Assembly: GCF_950295315.1 (NCBI RefSeq)
Contig: NC_080171.1
Location: forward strand, 93,670,817-93,734,816
From: Erinaceus europaeus
Taxonomy: Eukaryota; Chordata; Mammalia; Eulipotyphla; Erinaceidae
Direction of reading: 5' to 3'
Length of the DNA stretch: 64,000 bases
Shown here: positions 21,351-33,242 of the stretch, piece by piece
How positions within the stretch are numbered: the stretch's first letter is position 1
How the letters are laid out: each line of letters starts with the position of its first letter
Made by a program: the position numbers and the translations under genes
Notes under the pieces: model-generated
Databases searched by the model: none
The model's input: only the letters and a program-made list of their open reading frames with translations
Told to the model about the DNA's origin: nothing

Positions 21351-21630
21351 TTTTTTTTAATTATAAAAAGTAACACGTTTGCTGCAGATATTTAAATCCT
21401 ACAGAAAAAGGAACAGTCTTTTACTGTTTCCCAAGTATCTTTTCTAGAAGAAACTTTTGGTAAATTTAGCGTATACCCTTCTATACTTTAAAAGCTGCAC
21501 ACACAAAGCTACATATGCATATATTTAGTTTACATGAATGGGGTTAAATTCTGCATAACTTCTTTCTTTTACATAATAATATTTCTGTACATTTTTTTTC
21601 ATGGTAATCTCATTATCTCTGTGTCTACAG
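21351..21630 (-). mobile_element. Old L1-like fragment (tentative)
   Basis: Composition and phrases such as TTTCCCAAGTATCTTTTC and GCATATATTTAGTTTACATG resemble old L1 3' UTRs. No clear boundary. Confidence 0.35.
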
Positions 21631-21639
21631 AGAAAATAC

Positions 21640-21765
21640 CCCTGCGAAGAAGTATGATGCAGATGTGGAAACTGGGGCTCTGAAAATTTAAGTAAATTGT
21701 TTAAGGTCACACATTAGTAAGCTGAGAGTCATTATTCAAATCAAATCTGTCTGCTTACAAAGCCC
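21640..21765 (-). mobile_element. MIR fragment
   Basis: GATGTGGAAACTGGGGCTCT and TTAAGGTCACACATTAGTAA are the complement of the MIR core. Confidence 0.65.
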
Positions 21766-23017
21766 ATGTTCTTGCCACACTATCACATTGCTGTTGGCTC
21801 GATGACCTGGACCCTACCTCTCTCTGGCTCTGTGACCTTCTTGTCTAGTTGCTATGTCATGTTTGTACTGGAGGTGTACTGTGTATAATGTGCATACTTA
21901 GAGGAGATATCGCTCCAGGAAAATACTCTGTTCTTACATGACCTGCACACATAAATCTTTAGGGATCATGAAAGAAAAAACAACCACCAAGAATGCCTAA
22001 TGATCTAGATTGAGTGGGGTGCAGTCATAAACTGCACTTGAGCAACTACAGCTGCTTTTCCAGCCCTTTAATTTGCATTGCCTGCTTGCCACCATTGCTT
22101 TAACAGGGTCGTGCATTCTGCTGAGTGAACTACTTTTCACCTCCTAGCCCTAGTGTGCTTCCCTGCAGTTTAGGATGCCTGCATTGTCCTCTGCAGTGTT
22201 GCTTCCCGTGCCATCTATGATTATTTACAAAAATGTGTGGAATAAGTACTCTCTCCCAACACACATTTTAAATCTGACTGAAACATTTTAAAAGAAAGTA
22301 AAATCAGCGTTCAAAAATTTGCCCCCAAATCTACCCAAAAGCTGAAAAAAGGACAGACTCTCCCTCCTTTGTTGTCTACCCTTTGTGTCCTGCATCTTTT
22401 TATAGAGCCTAGCAACTGACTGCTCTAGGTCAGCTCCTTAATGTATTGCAGTCCTATAGCTTGGAGTTGTATGGAAGCTGGAGGCAAGAGCACAGAACTC
22501 TAGACCAATGAAACCTTAATGTAAGTGTTCAGATAACTTGTTATCACTTCCACTAGTCAGAAGAACTCCTTAGATCTTTCCAGCCCCAGCAAAGGAGACA
22601 GGGAATTCAGGAGTCAGGCTGTACTGGGCTTATAACATTGATCTCCTCAGAACTGTTGTATCTCCCTCTTTTAGAGGAAAAGAACCCAAAGCACAGGGGA
22701 GTAGGTTCTTTGTATCCAGTGAGACAGGATTAATAGTGTGGGAACAGGCCATCTTAAGCTGGACTTGTGTTTGTAGTCACCATTTTTACTAATATTATAA
22801 TGACTTTTAAAATCAGTGCCTAACAAAGCTCTTTAAACATCATCACTCATTTACTCCTGAGAGGTAATTTTTTAAACTATTATTCCTTTCACTTGACAGT
22901 AGAAAGGATAATAACAGATAACTTTTATTGAGCACATTTTATGTGTCAACACATTTATTAACTCTTCTAATCCTTACAACAGTTCCATTAAGTTAATAGT
23001 ATTATTCAGTCCTTGTG
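21766..23017. other. MRRF intron, largely single-copy
   Basis: MIR traces at 22830-22990. I see no exon. Confidence 0.5.
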
Positions 23018-23062
23018 GACTGTAACATGTGCACTCAACCAGGTGCACCACCACCCAGCCCT
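23018..23062 (-). mobile_element. SINE-A head fragment
   Basis: Complement of the SINE-A 5' end only: CACTCAACCAGGTGCACCAC then CCCAGCCC. Confidence 0.7.
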
Positions 23063-23261
23063 AATGTTTTCTTTTCTTGCTGATTTTAAAATTCTCTTCA
23101 TCTTTGATCCTTGCCAGTTTTGTTTTAGTGTACTTGCTAAGTTTAGGTTTGAATTTATTTTGTTTGAAAAACTTAGAGCTTCCAGGATCTACATTTCTGT
23201 CTTCTTTAATTTGGGGGGAAAAGTGTCTACTAATATTTCTTCAAATAAGAATTCCGTCCAT

Positions 23262-23507
23262 GGACTGGGTAGTGATGTACCTGATAGAGTACACATGTTG
23301 CCATGCAGCCCTGTTCAAGCTTCTGGTCTCCACCTGCAGGGATGGAAGCTTTATGAGCAGTAGAACAGTGTTGCAGGTGTCTCTCCTCTCTGTCTCTCCT
23401 ACTGTCTCTATCCATCTCTCTCTTCTCTCTAATTGAAATAAAGGGGAACACCAGGAGTAGTGGCATTGTTGTGGAGGCACTAGGCATAGTGATAAGCCAG
23501 GTAGAAA
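23262..23507 (+). mobile_element. SINE-A with diverged 3' module
   Basis: GACTGGGTAGTGATGTACCT head, CACCTGCAGGGATGGAAGC body, then CCAGGAGTAGTGGCATTGTT to GATAAGCCAGGTAG, a decayed form of the 3' module seen on some SINE-B copies. Confidence 0.85.
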
Positions 23508-23634
23508 ATAATAATTCTTTCCCTATCTTATCTTTCTGGAATCACTGTGTTCTTGATGCTTTCCCTGACTTTTTTTTTCTTCCTTCCTTCCATGCCTTAT
23601 ACCTACACTGTCTCACTGTTCCTAGCAGACTTTC

Positions 23635-23796
23635 ACTTATTTTTTATTTTAGATGGGTGGGGAGAGACAGCGAGGAGAAATGTCACAGTACTACCCTTGT
23701 CTGTGGAGCTTCTGTGATGCCTGTGGTGCTCCTGTGTGGTCTTGAATCCAAGTTCTGATGCACAGTAAGGCACTTGTGTACTGGGTGAGCTCCCCA
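23635..23796 (-). mobile_element. SINE-G-like copy
   Basis: GGTGGGGAGAGACAGCGAGG, then a B-box complement TCTTGAATCCAAGTTCTG, ending GGGTGAGCTCCCC. Diverged. Confidence 0.55.
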
Positions 23797-23864
23797 AAAT
23801 ACTCATATGTTATTTTCATTTATTATAGTTCATGGTCTTTATTATTCTTTTTTTTTCTTTTCTT

Positions 23865-24453
23865 CTTTCCTTTATTGGGGAATTAATGTTTTACATTTGA
23901 CAGTAAATGCAAGTTTGTACATGTATAACATTTCTCAGTTTTCCACATAACAATACAACCCCCACTAGGTCCTCTGTCATCCTTTTCCAGGACCTGAACT
24001 CTCCCTTCCCCCAACCCCAGTCTTTTACTTTGGTGCAATACACCAACTCCAGTTATAATTATTATTATTTCTTTTAAAATTATCTTTATTTATTGGATAT
24101 AGACAACAAGAAATTGAGAGGGAAGGGAGAGAGAAAGAGAGACTCCTGTAGCCCTGTTTCATCACTTGTGAAGCTTTCCCCCTGCAGGTGGGGACCAGGG
24201 ATTCAAACTCAGGTCCCTGTGCACTATAGTGTGTCACATGCTCAACCATGTGCACCACTGCCTGCCCCCCTTTTTCTTTTTTGGGGATTAATGGTTTATA
24301 GTCAACAGTAAAATACAATAGTTTACACATGTATGAAATTTCTCAGTTTTCCACATAACAATTCAACCCCCTCTAGGTCCTCCTCTGCCATCATGTTCCA
24401 GGACCTAAACCTTCTCCCCAACCCAGGTCTTTTACTTTGTTGCAATACACCAC

Positions 24454-24460
<7 letters not shown>
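23865..24460 (-). mobile_element. Two L1 3' ends, antisense, separated by a SINE
   Basis: GGGGAATTAATGTTTTACAT at 23878 and GGGGATTAATGGTTTATAGT at 24284 are the same L1 terminal segment twice, so these are two insertions of the same end. TACTTTGGTGCAATACACCA marks both. Confidence 0.9.
24075..24271 (-). mobile_element. SINE-A
   Basis: TATTTATTGGATATAGACAA tail complement, AAGCTTTCCCCCTGCAGG body, head complement CTCAACCATGTGCACCACTG. Confidence 0.93.
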
Positions 24461-24504
<44 letters not shown>

Positions 24505-24507
24505 TGG
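24452..24507. repeat. (TTTA)n microsatellite
   Basis: About 14 TTTA units following an L1 end. Confidence 0.95.
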
Positions 24508-24696
24508 TTTCCTCCACACTATCCTTGGGCTCACTGGTGTGACCTTTGACTTCCATAGGACAATCCATGGAATGTAGGTGGCCTGTTGTATCACCAGAGA
24601 GAAAGAAAGTTACCAGTTAGTGATATAAATCCTTCCAAAGACATGTATGCTTTCATTTGGGCTAAATGGATACCTGGTGTCTTGCTTGTTTGTTTG

Positions 24697-24768
24697 CTTA
24701 TTTATTTATTACTGGATAGAGACCGAGAGAAATTGAGAGGGGAGGTAGAGAGAGACAGAGAGACACGA
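24697..24768 (-). mobile_element. SINE-A tail fragment
   Basis: TTTATTACTGGATAGAGACC and AGAGAGACAGAGAGACAC: only the 3' part of the element is present. Confidence 0.7.
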
Positions 24769-25489
24769 GACATTAGCGTATGTAAGATAAGCTGAAGGAC
24801 TACAAGAGGGCATAGTAGCATATAAAATAGGGTGGGGATTGTGTCCCTAGAAACATAGCAAGTCTGACTGGGCTATACAAACAGACATTTCCTTCAGGGT
24901 CAGAGGCCTCAAGGCTTTGGGAAGCATGTACCAGCAGACAGTAAAGTAGGACATGTCTGCTGTTGATTACAGGCTGATGCTTCTCTTGGGGAGAGGTCTT
25001 CCAAAAGCCCAGTAAAGATATAGCATCTCTCAGTGGAAATACCAAGAAGTGTTTTGATGGGCTGTTTCTGGCTGGTTTCTTTCACCCACAGCCTGGCCTC
25101 CTTAGCTGCAGGAGAAGGACTTACACCTCCAACTTTACCCGCTGTGTTTCTATTCTCTTGTTCTGTGCTCACCATCCACTTAAGTCATTCAAACTCCCAG
25201 AGGCTAAATCCTTTTTGACCACTTTCTCTCTCCTTTACATTCCCAAGTCCCAGAGTTTGATAGAGCAAGAAAACAATCACCCAGTACTTAGCTCTGGTAG
25301 TATATATACACTCAGTGCGCCAATCCTTACCCCCATCATTTCATTTAATCTCTGCATCTACTCTAGTAGCAATATTTATTCCCACTTGATGCATGAGGAA
25401 AGTGAGTTGGAGATGGTGAATAGCATGTACGCAAGTCTGAAGTTTACTAGTGGCAGAGTGGGCATTCCAATTTGAATCTTTCTGACTTT
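24769..25489. other. MRRF intron, single-copy
   Basis: MIR-like antisense piece at 25365-25470 (GATGCATGAGGAAAGTGAGT). The remainder is unassigned. Confidence 0.5.
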
Positions 25490-25504
25490 AGAAAAGCATA
25501 TCCT

Positions 25505-25677
25505 GGGGGAGACAGCATAATGGTTATGCAAATAGACTCTCATGCCTGAGGCTCCTAAGTCCCAGGTTCAGTCCCCCCCCCCCCCCCCCCGCCCCATCAT
25601 AAGCCAGAGCTGAGCAGTGTTCTGGTGTGTGTGTGTGTCTTCATCTCTCTCAAAAATAAAATTAATAAAAAAAAAAA
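25505..25677 (+). mobile_element. SINE-D with poly(C) expansion
   Basis: ACAGCATAATGGTTATGCAA head, CCCAGGTTCAGT box, a C run of about 17 at 25574-25590, CATCATAAGCCAGAGCTGAG core, a (GT)n run and an A tail. TSD AGAAAAGCATATCCT on both sides (25490-25504 and 25678-25692). Confidence 0.96.
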
Positions 25678-25692
25678 AGAAAAGCATATCCT

Positions 25693-26302
25693 TTCTTCCT
25701 TCTAAAGGCCCCTGTAAAGTAATCAAACATCCCTTTGAAATGGAGTTTCTAAGATAGTTATCACTGATGTCTGCTGTAGTTGCTGAAACTGAGCAGAGCT
25801 TCCTCTGATACACACCTGGTAAATAGTTGTGTATGTGGTATCCCGTTGCTGAGACAATGGGAAAAATTTCAGTCAGTGGGATCTCTGTTGTGTGAGTTAC
25901 CAGCCAGGCATGCCCCCACTTATTGTTCATGGGAACATGCTCAAGGAATTTTGCAGGAAGGTCCCCATCCAGGATGTTACTGGAAAACCTGCCTAGTAGA
26001 GTTTGTACAAACAAAGTGTGACCCTGCCAGCTTTGCCAAAACCCCTGCCTTATGCTTGGGGGCTCTCTGACTGTAGCGGAAATGGCTGCTGTCTTCATTA
26101 CTCTGCCAAAAAGCTCTACAGGGCAGATCTTGAACTGAACTCCTTGTTTGCCTACTACCTAGAGGCTTCTGGGCAGACTTTTAGATCTGCCTTGTACATT
26201 GATAGGTAAAATACAAATCTCACCACGTTTCCTCTGCCTCACTCAGACATTTATGATATCCTGTATTGTTCCCAGAAACAAAGCTATTAGGTCTCTAAGT
26301 TT
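25693..26302. other. MRRF intron, single-copy
   Basis: Not recognisable as a repeat. The 176-codon antisense ORF at 25568-26098 runs into SINE-D and poly(C), has no recognisable domain, and is of a length expected by chance. Confidence 0.5.
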
Positions 26303-26455
26303 TAAATGATTTATTTATTAATAGGAGAGAGAGAGAGGGAGGGAGAAAGGGAGGGAGAGCACCAGTGCCTCAGTCTGGTAAATGTAGTGCTGGAGATCGA
26401 ACTCAGGACCTCATGCTTGAGAGTTTAGCACCTTATCCATTACACCACCCCCTAG
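26303..26455 (-). mobile_element. SINE-C
   Basis: GATTTATTTATTAATAGGAG tail complement, box complement GAACTCAGGACCTCATGCTT, head complement ATTACACCACCCCCTAGG. Confidence 0.9.
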
Positions 26456-26626
26456 GGTGATAGAAATTTTTGTAGTAAGATAATAGATTAGTAGTTTTCC
26501 TTTAAGTTCAGGATTATGCATTGTAGTAGTTTCATGACTTTGTTTGAAGCTTCTATTAGCTAAAATATGAGATAATCATAGCTAAATGAAAATGGAAGGT
26601 TATAGTAAACACTCAAAAAAGAAGCT

Positions 26627-27020
26627 TCAGGGGGCAGGGTAGATAGCAATGTTAGTTTATGCAAAAAGACTTTCAAGCGGGGCTGGGTGGTGGCAAACCT
26701 GGTTGAGCGCACATGTCACGATGCACAAGGACCTGGGTTCGAGACCCCAGTCCCCACCTGCAAGGGGAAAGCTTTGCAAGTGGTGAAGCAGTGTTGCAGT
26801 TGTCTATCTGTCTCTCTTCCATCTCTGCCACCCCCTTCCCTCTCAATTTCTGGCTATCTCTACCCAATAAATAAATAGACATTTAAAAAAAAAAAAAAGA
26901 AGACTTTCAAGTCTGAGACTGTGAAGTCCCACCCAGGTTCAGTTCCCTGCACTGTCAGCCAAGCTGAGCAGTGCTCAGGTTCTCCTTCTCCACACACACT
27001 TGAAATAAAATATATATATT
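26627..27020 (+). mobile_element. SINE-D split by SINE-A
   Basis: Head GTAGATAGCAATGTTAGTTT before the insertion and CCCAGGTTCAGTTCCCTGCA, AGCCAAGCTGAGCAGTGC after it. The SINE-A inside has TSD AAGACTTTCAAG. Confidence 0.9.
26679..26898 (+). mobile_element. SINE-A nested in SINE-D
   Basis: GGGGCTGGGTGGTGGCAAAC head, GGGTTCGAGACCCC box, CCAATAAATAAATAGACATT tail. TSD AAGACTTTCAAG at about 26667-26678 and 26900-26911. Confidence 0.95.
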
Positions 27021-27247
27021 TTGAAAAAGCTTCAGGCTGTTAGCCTCTTCCTAAAATGTTGAATCTTGGAGCCTCATTTTTTTTTCATCTTAAAACATAA
27101 GATAAAAAGAATAAATCGATTTGCCTTTTGGTTAAAAAAAAATAGGCCTGGTCATGGAAAATATTGTTACATAGGAAGAAGTGTTTAACATATTTAGAAT
27201 ATTAATATAGCTGTTCTAAAATTATATAATTAAAAGTTACCATTTTG

Positions 27248-27545
27248 GGAGTCAGGCAGTAGCGCAATGGGTTAAGCACAGGTGGTATAAAGTGCAAGGA
27301 CTGGCATAAGGATCCCAGTTCAAGCCCCCAGCTCCCCACCTGCAGGGGAGTCGCTTCACAGGTCGTGAAGCAAGTCTGCAGGTGTCTCTCTTTCTCTCCC
27401 CCTCTCTGTCTTCCCCTCCGCTCTCCATTTCTCTCTGTCCTATCCAACAACGACATCATCGATAACAACAATAATAATAACCACAACAACAATTAAAAAA
27501 AAACAAGGACAACAAAAGGGAAAATAAATAAATATAAAAAAAGGA
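27248..27545 (+). mobile_element. SINE-B
   Basis: GGGAGTCAGGCAGTAGCGCA head and full body. TSD AAGTTACCATTTT at about 27235-27247 and again at about 27580-27592. Confidence 0.93.
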
Positions 27546-27600
27546 AAAAGCATATTAAAATTAAAATATTAAAATTTTTTAAGTTACCATTTTAGTTACT

Positions 27601-27902
27601 TCTTTTTTTATTTTTATCTTTTTTTGCCTCCAAGGTTATTGCTGGGGCTTACACATCCACTGCTTCTCCTGCCAGCCATCTTTTTTTTCCCCCATTGTTG
27701 TTGTTGCTGTCGTTGTTGTTGTTGGATAGGACAGAAATTGAGAGATGAGGGAGAGATAAAGAGGGAGAGAGAGAGAGAGAGATAGACACCTGCAGACCTG
27801 CTTCACCGCTTGTACTGAGACCCCCTCTCCCCCACAGGGGTCTTTGCACCTGTCCTTGCACTTTGTGCCGTGTGTGCTTAATCCGGTGCGCTACCGCCTG
27901 GC
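27601..27902 (-). mobile_element. SINE-B variant with 3' module
   Basis: TTTGCCTCCAAGGTTATTGC is the 3' module complement. The body lacks the usual CTCCCCTGCAGGTGGGGAGC box, with a C-rich substitution near 27820. TSD ATTTTAGTTACTT at about 27588-27600 and 27903-27916. It lies tail-to-tail with the SINE-B at 27248. Confidence 0.92.
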
Positions 27903-27924
27903 CCATTTTAGTTACTTATAAATG

Positions 27925-28330
27925 TTTAGTTATAAATATATTCACATTGTTGTGCCTCCAATCTCTTGAATGCTTTTCATCTAGCAAAATGGAAAATTTG
28001 TACTCACGAAACAACTCCCCACTCTCTGATCCTTCAGGTCCCCCCCTTATAATGGTTGTTTTACTTCCATTATGAATTTTCCTATTCTAACTGTCTCATT
28101 TGAGTGAAATTATATAATATTTGCTCTTATGAATGTGACTTATTTTACTTAGCATAATGTTCTCAGCATGTATCTATGTTATAGCACATGCCAGAATTTC
28201 CTTTTTTTAAGGTTGAATGCTATTCTACTGTATATAAACACCACATTTATGTGTTCATCCCTTCATGAATTATTAAGTCGCAGTATCTAATATTGGAGGA
28301 CCTACTTATGTAGTTTTGCCTTTCTAGCTG
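27925..28330 (-). mobile_element. Old L1 3' end, antisense
   Basis: TTATTTTACTTAGCATAATG and GGTTGAATGCTATTCTACTG are the familiar complement of L1 3' UTR. Confidence 0.8.
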
Positions 28331-28388
28331 CTCATTTGACATAGTCTTTCTCCTCTTTGCCTCTGCCTTGTAGACACACTGTTGTTCT

Positions 28389-28424
28389 TGGTTGGTTGGT
28401 TGACTGGTTGGTTGGTTGGTTGGT
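28389..28424. repeat. (GGTT)n microsatellite
   Basis: Eight to nine GGTT units, one interrupted by GACT. Confidence 0.95.
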
Positions 28425-28590
28425 TTTCAATCCTTCAAGAGCGGTATATTCCTTCTTACATGGAAAAACCCTTTACATAAGTCTTTCTTCCCTTGTGATC
28501 TCATTCCTCTACTCATTACTCATTGCTCATCTTAAATGTCTCCACTTTTTGATATTAGATTCCTGCAAAGAGAGGTTGGTCAGACTTCCT

Positions 28591-28665
28591 TTTTACATTA
28601 TCAAAAAAGTTATGACACATTTTTTGCATAGAAAAATACATCATGACTTTCCTGACAATCCAATA
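28591..28665. mobile_element. Mariner-like MITE, copy 2
   Basis: AAAAGTTATGACACATTTTT, GCATAGAAAAATACATCATG and the right end CCTGACAATCCAATA match copy 1. The left end is degraded. Confidence 0.85.
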
Positions 28666-29425
28666 TTTAACAGCATTCTGTATATATTTATTGTGCATAC
28701 TACAACTGTAATTTATTGATGTTTGTTTAATGTCTGCCTCTTGTGCCAGACTATAAACTGTGCATGTTTAATACTATGTTCCTTCTGTCTGGCCTATTAA
28801 CAAATAAAAGGTGCTCAGGAAATAGCTATAGAATTAAACTATGAAATAAATGAATTGTCTGGTAGAATAGCTCACCTGGATAGTGTAAAAATGTGTCATC
28901 CTTTCTGCCTGTTTCTCCCACAGAAGGCCATCCCACTGGCCTAGCAGCAGTTACATTCTTTCAAAGTGGTAGTTGATGAGTTTGTCTCTACCACTGTGGC
29001 ATACCTCTGACGACTTGAACCAGGCTTGCCTCCTCTCTGGAGCCTAGCCCCAGCTCTGGCACAGAACACAGGGACCTCAGCTTGTGCTTGGTGAACAAAT
29101 GTATGCCAAGTACAGAATGGGTGCTTGGAAACCACCAGCTGGGTTTGGAAGTCTGGAGTACAACAACTAGAGTAACCCTGCAAAATGATGGAGATGATCA
29201 GATGTGTTAGTCACTGGATTGGAAAGGAATTAAAATATTTCCATAACATAGTATGTTTCTTTTCTAAAACAGATGTGCCCTCTTTGTCTCATCAGGAAGT
29301 AATTTAGTATGTTTGATTAAAACATTCATAAATGTTATCATTTATTCAAGGCTACTATATGCTGCTCTCTTTACCAGTACTTTGTGCTGCGTCTACTTCT
29401 CCCAGTCACCTTGTAAGGTGTTTTT

Positions 29426-29512
29426 TATTATTATTTTCATCATAGAGATGAGGAAACTGAGGGTCAGAGAGGTTAAGTTGCTTGCCCAAAGACTGCTTAG
29501 TGCTGTCTATCA
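29426..29512 (-). mobile_element. MIR fragment
   Basis: GATGAGGAAACTGAGGGTCA then GAGAGGTTAAGTTGCTTGCC, close to the MIR core complement. Confidence 0.8.
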
Positions 29513-31589
29513 GAATGGGATAGGATCAGCTGGCTACAAAACAGATGCCTTTCCATCAACTTAACTGTTTCTTAGCTTATATTTTAGATGCTTTCAGACT
29601 GGCATGTATATCCCTTCCTCCTTGCTCTTCCTGTGTCTACTTTCTCCCCTCCTCCCCTCTTTTTTCTTCTCAATGCATTCCTCTTTTCAGTTCCTTGGGT
29701 TATTGCCCCAATATTTGCATCCTGAAACTAAAATGTTTTTGTCAGTGTCCACAACTGGATAGATACTATTATCTATGGAAACACTGGTGTTGATATTACA
29801 TTAATATCACATTTATACTTGTAAAGATCAAAATGTACACACAATGATTTTGTGTCTATATACAGTCTTTTAAGATTTTTTGAGTCCCAGTTTATATTTT
29901 TGAAAATACCTATTTTTCTTTATGAAAAATAAAGGAATTTCATTAGTTATAATGTTTATTTTATTAAAGATTATCTAAACAGTGAAAATGCCAGTTTCAA
30001 GTCATTTATGAGATAAAAGATAAAAATATTTCTTATTAGAGACTTACATTCATTTTCAGCCCTTCCTAGTATTTCAACAGGATTAAGTTTTTTGAATCAG
30101 TGGATCAAGTTTTAATTTTCGTGTTCCTTCCTTATACGGACATATGCTTTGGCAGAACAAAAAAGAGACTTAAACATGTTAGCATGATTTTTGTTCAGTG
30201 AATTAAAAACCATAAAAGTAACAAGATCTGATCGAAATCCCTAAACTCTTGACATAGTGGTTTTATCCTTTTTAGTCTCAAGATTCAGATTACTGACTTT
30301 GAAAAAGTTTACTGCCTGGAAGCAGAAATAATGGCAGCAGTGTGCAATTTATTTGAAATAGGTTACAAGCGCTAGACATCCCAGAGTAATGGGAAGAATA
30401 CAGACCAAGAAGATCAAGATTTGAATTCCAGTTCATCATTCATGGTCAAGTCACTTAATAATGTCTTTGCACCTCAATTTTCTCTTTGGAAAATGGGACT
30501 GTTAGAATCTAGTTTGAAGAATTGTTGGGATAGTCAGTAGGTAATAAAGTACACACCTAGTTTAGAGGGGTTTAATAATGGTAGTAGTCAGGGTCATTTT
30601 TATTTTGAGAATACTTTTGAATAAATGAATCCTGAATTATTTATTTCTAGCACAGCTATTCACATTGTCTTTGGAGCTTATCCATTCTCAAAATTCTTTA
30701 ACTGTGTCTTCCCTGTCAGGGAGAAAATACCAGGTAGATGCCACTAAATCTTTTGACACATGCCTGTTACTGTTTTACAAAAAAAACGTTATCTAGATCT
30801 TGGAAGTGACCTTACTGAGCAAAAGCCACATTGTTTTGAGGGTGAGAGGCCAGTGATACCTGTTTCACAACAGGAGACAGAGGACTTATGTTGTACTGAG
30901 ACTACTGGTTCTTGAGAATTTAGCTTGCATTTGATTTTTGTGTAAGATAACAAATTAACTTATTTAGGTATTCCTTTTTTTTTTTTTTTTTTTTTGCCTG
31001 TAAATAGTATTCATGATCTTGGAAGACTCTCGACAGTATGACTTTCTGGTCTCTTTTGTCACACTCTTTGATGTCTGTGTTCCAGTTAATTCCTCAAATG
31101 AAACATGGTCTCTGGGCTACCTAGAGCCAGTCCATGATTCTTCTTCCTCCTAGAAATCTCCACTTCCTGTTCTGGTACAGGAACTTGCACTTATTCTCCC
31201 AGATTCTAGTGTGATGTGTTATTCAAGGATAGGCTATGCTGTAGTACTAGTAATCCCCAAATATCTGTGGCTTCAAACAATAGGGTTTTTTTTTTCCTTA
31301 TTAGAGTTAACCCTTTTATTTATAGTTACATACCAAAATTTGAGCTTAACAACAGAACCTTTTATAGATGCATGAAATTAAATCACATTTTGCAGTTCTT
31401 TGTTGTCAACTTTGTGGACTATTCTTCCTCAGTGACTGTTGTCATTATTAATTACAACTTTTAAGCATCATTGAGATAAATCAGAGTTTCATATAACAGT
31501 ATGTTGTTAGTTTGCTGTATACTGAAGGAAGACAAATAAAATCACATAAGGTACATATACATATTTCAAGGGAAATGTTTTAATTGCCC
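29513..31589. other. MRRF intron, longest mostly single-copy stretch
   Basis: A sense MIR copy is visible at 30400-30560 (ATTTGAATTCCAGTTCATCA and CAAGTCACTTAATAATGTC). A poly(T) tract at 30970-30991 is followed by GCCTG. No exon-like segment found. Confidence 0.5.
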
Positions 31590-31913
31590 ATACTGCTGGG
31601 GCTTGGTGCCTGCATTACAAATCCACTACTCCTGGGCTATTTTTTTTCCCTTTTGTTGCCCTTGTTGTTTATTGTTGTTGTTATTATTGTCATTATTGCT
31701 GTCGTTGTTGGACAGAGAGAAATCAAGAGAGGATGGGAATACAGGGGGAGAGAAAGACAGACACCTGCAGACCTGCTTCACAGCTTGTGAAGCGACCCCC
31801 CTGCAGGTGGGGAGCGAGGGGCTTGAACTGGGGACTCAAACTGGGATCCTTATGCCAGTCCTTGCACTTTGTGCCATGTGCGCTTAATCCACGGTGCTAC
31901 CGCCCAGCCCCCC
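31590..31913 (-). mobile_element. SINE-B with 3' module
   Basis: GCTGGGGCTTGGTGCCTGCA is the module complement. The body has a duplicated piece near the B box (GGGCTTGAACTGGGGACTCA). Head complement CTACCGCCCAGCCCC. Confidence 0.92.
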
Positions 31914-32239
31914 CGGAATATATTTCTTAGTCATGCTCTGTGGTGACAACTGTTCATTATAGTCAGTCTGGAACCCAAGTTGACAGAATTTCCATCTCAA
32001 TTTGTAATGTAATGAATAAAAACAAATGTGGTAGGGCTTATAAAGCTTCTGACATGAAGTGACACACAGTTCATTGGCCAAAGCAATTTATAAAGCCACA
32101 TGAAGCTTCATAGGAGACAGGGAAAAGCACTATTGTTACTGGGAAGAAAAAGATCCTGTATATTAGTGGACTCTCACATTTAGACAATAGTTTCTTTAGG
32201 AAAGTCTTCTCTTACTACCCTCTCCCCAGACAGTTCCTG

Positions 32240-32430
32240 GTAAATTTGCTGTGGTACCTTGTACTTTTTCAGTTTCCTTCTTACAACACTTCTCACATTC
32301 TGCTGTCATTGTCTCTTTACTTGTCTTCCCTCACCCTAGCCAATAAACTCCCTAAGAATTGGGCAAAGGCTATTAAGCTCATGTTAGTAATACCCTTAGT
32401 GCCATGCATTGGTTTTGATAAGTAGTAGGC
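32240..32430 (+). mobile_element. L2-like fragment
   Basis: CTTGTCTTCCCTCACCCTAG, AATAAACTCCCTAAGAATTG and AAGTAGTAGGCACTCACTGT resemble the L2 3' end. Confidence 0.6.
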
Positions 32431-32786
32431 ACTCACTGTGTTAATGACAGAGATGAAAGCTGGACAAATACGTGGGCGTCTTGGCTGTACTGTTGTGATT
32501 ATGAAATGTAAAATAGGAGTAACAACCTACAACTCCTGTAAGGAAAAACTCGCAGGGTATCTAACCCCAAGGTTTGTAGTAGGCCTTGAATGTGCTTATT
32601 TTTATTATGGTAGGGATGTTAGTTGACATCTAGGAAGCTTTTATAGTGTACCAAACATACATAATTTCTTCTTGGGGGTTAACTGGTACTGATACAATAA
32701 TTTCCCTGTGTTTAATTAGCACTTGTGTTTTGTCTTGATCATTTTGAAATGGTACACAAATTTCAAAATTTACTGTAATAATAAGA

Positions 32787-32985
32787 TTTTTTTAATGTTT
32801 ATTTATTTATTCCCTTTTGTTGCCCTTGTTGTTTTTTATTGTTGTAGTTACTATTTTTGTCGTCGTTATTGGATAGGACAGAGAGAAATGGAGAGAGGAG
32901 GGGAAAATAGAGAAGAGGAGAGAAAGGTAGACACCTGCAGACCTGCTTCACTGCTTGTGAAGGGACTCCCCTGCAGGTGGGGAGA
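32787..32985 (-). mobile_element. SINE-B, 5'-truncated
   Basis: Tail complement TTTATTTATTTATTCCCTTT through CCCTGCAGGTGGGGAGAC. The head and B box are missing. Confidence 0.9.
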
Positions 32986-33242
32986 CAAAGTCAGTTATGG
33001 CATTAGTAGTGGCATAGTCTGGATTTCATGGCATGTCCATATATCCTAGACTCCATGGATCAATTAGTAGTACTCTGAGTCTCCTCAGTGAATTCACCAG
33101 GAAGAACTTAGGCCCTAAGTGCAACCCTGGGCTTGCTGCAGGAATGTGAAGATGAGCCACTGTTAAGCTAGTGAAGTGAGTGATGTTAAATTGTTTTAAT
33201 GGATAGGATACTTTTGTTGAACATTCTTTTGTTCTTTATCAG

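Larger units (their letters stand above)
28331..29425. other. MRRF intron, mostly single-copy around MITE copy 2
   Basis: Contains the GGTT repeat, the MITE and a possible SINE-E trace at 28855-28920. The remainder is unassigned. Confidence 0.5.
3670..33242 (+). other. MRRF: MRRF intron, 29.6 kb
   Basis: It is bounded by GTAAGT at 3670 and a polypyrimidine tract plus CAG ending at 33242. Most of its length is interspersed repeats, listed separately. The remaining single-copy stretches show no exon-like ORF with splice sites that I recognise. Confidence 0.93.

Noticed and set aside
25568..26098. Antisense ORF of 176 codons
   Set aside because: It runs into a SINE-D and its poly(C), has no recognisable motif, and about one ORF of this length is expected by chance in 64 kb on six frames.
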